A DNA stretch of 64,000 nucleotides from Desulfurivibrio alkaliphilus AHT 2 (lineage in GTDB: Bacteria > Desulfobacterota > Desulfobulbia > Desulfobulbales > Desulfurivibrionaceae), in assembly GCF_000092205.1 (NCBI RefSeq), contig NC_014216.1:1741742-1805741 (forward strand), given 5' to 3'. The position numbers and the translations under genes are program-made. Under the pieces are notes generated by a model. The model saw nothing but the letters and a program-made list of their open reading frames with translations. It was not told where the DNA came from and did not search any database. The first letter of the stretch is position 1; every line of letters begins with the position of its first letter. Positions 63,720 through 64,000 of this stretch are shown piece by piece.

Positions 63720-64000
63720 TTAAGCCCAGAACTGCTGCATTTCCCGGGCAAACTTGCGGTCAGCCTCGACACTGCGCCCCCGCTGGGTGAGATAGCCGCC
63801 GATCATCATGCCGTCGGCCCCGGCCTGAAAAGCGGTGGCCAGGAAATCTTCCAGGGCCGTCTCCCGGCCTCCAGCCAGGCGGATGCAGACCTTGGGCAGT
63901 AGCAGGCGGAAGATAGCAATACTGCGAACAATTTCTCTAATCGGCAAGGGCTCGATGCCGGCCAGGGGGGTGCCCGGCAGGGGAATCAGAAAATTCAGCG
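63720..64000 (-). CDS. bioB: Biotin synthase, C-terminal part (partial)
   Basis: About 93 residues of the C-terminus are visible: PLPGTPLAGIEPL, IREIVRSIAIFRLLLPK, VCIRLAGGRETALEDF and GADGMMIGGYLTQRGRSVEAD. The LPK...RLAGGRE segment is the end of the radical-SAM barrel of BioB, which inserts sulfur into dethiobiotin. The cysteine motifs of the iron-sulfur clusters are outside the window. It precedes bioF in the operon. Confidence 0.92.
   Translation of the reverse strand, partial: LNFLIPLPGTPLAGIEPLPIREIVRSIAIFRLLLPKVCIRLAGGRETALEDFLATAFQAGADGMMIGGYLTQRGRSVEADRKFAREMQQFWA

Overview
The window is a chromosomal segment of a GC-rich Gram-negative bacterium. A dcw (division/cell wall) cluster head, a complete Mla-type lipid transport operon, an HtrA protease, a RegB/RegA redox pair, an HD-GYP protein fused to hemerythrin and adjacent purE/purK suggest a member of the former Deltaproteobacteria, possibly a Desulfurivibrio/Desulfobulbales-like sulfur-cycle organism. 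This assignment is inferred from gene content; no rRNA is present.

1-37.9 kb is mostly core genome. On the minus strand lie mraZ, rsmH, ftsL, an ftsI-like gene and murE, driven by a promoter with three 10-bp-spaced MraZ boxes. The ftsI-like protein appears to have lost all three penicillin-binding catalytic motifs. Next come typA, yjbQ, a PilT-like ATPase with a zinc-ribbon/receiver-like partner, an HtrA protease, an ECF sigma/anti-sigma pair, thiL-uvrB-LPLAT, a single-chain endonuclease III/exonuclease III fusion, a hybrid kinase coupled to mlaE-F-D and an auxiliary lipoprotein, purE-purK, an HD-GYP-hemerythrin gene, adk, a Nudix hydrolase, a TauE/SafE transporter coupled to a RegB/RegA pair, cobS with a phosphatase, and a Fic gene. 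A family of about 110-bp near-perfect palindromes sits in several intergenic gaps.

38.3-58.6 kb is a CRISPR island. A type I-E array (41 canonical repeats plus one decayed) is followed by an IS21-family element (istA/istB). The far end of this element lies inside the first repeat of a very long type I-F array (116 repeats, 115 spacers). The I-F array runs up to an AT-rich leader with an IHF-type site and a complete I-F operon on the minus strand: cas1, cas2-3, cas8f, cas5f, cas7f, cas6f. Repeat orientation puts the I-E leader exactly where the IS element now sits, and no I-E cas genes are present. The I-E array therefore looks like an orphan left by an IS-associated rearrangement.

58.6-61.2 kb is an accessory patch upstream of cas1. 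It holds a SLOG/DprA-like Rossmann protein, a BRO-N protein with a perfect palindrome before its start, a WYL-domain regulator, and a degenerate second copy of the WYL gene's 3' end. The window closes with a biotin cluster on the minus strand (bioB partial, bioF) followed by an MFS transporter.
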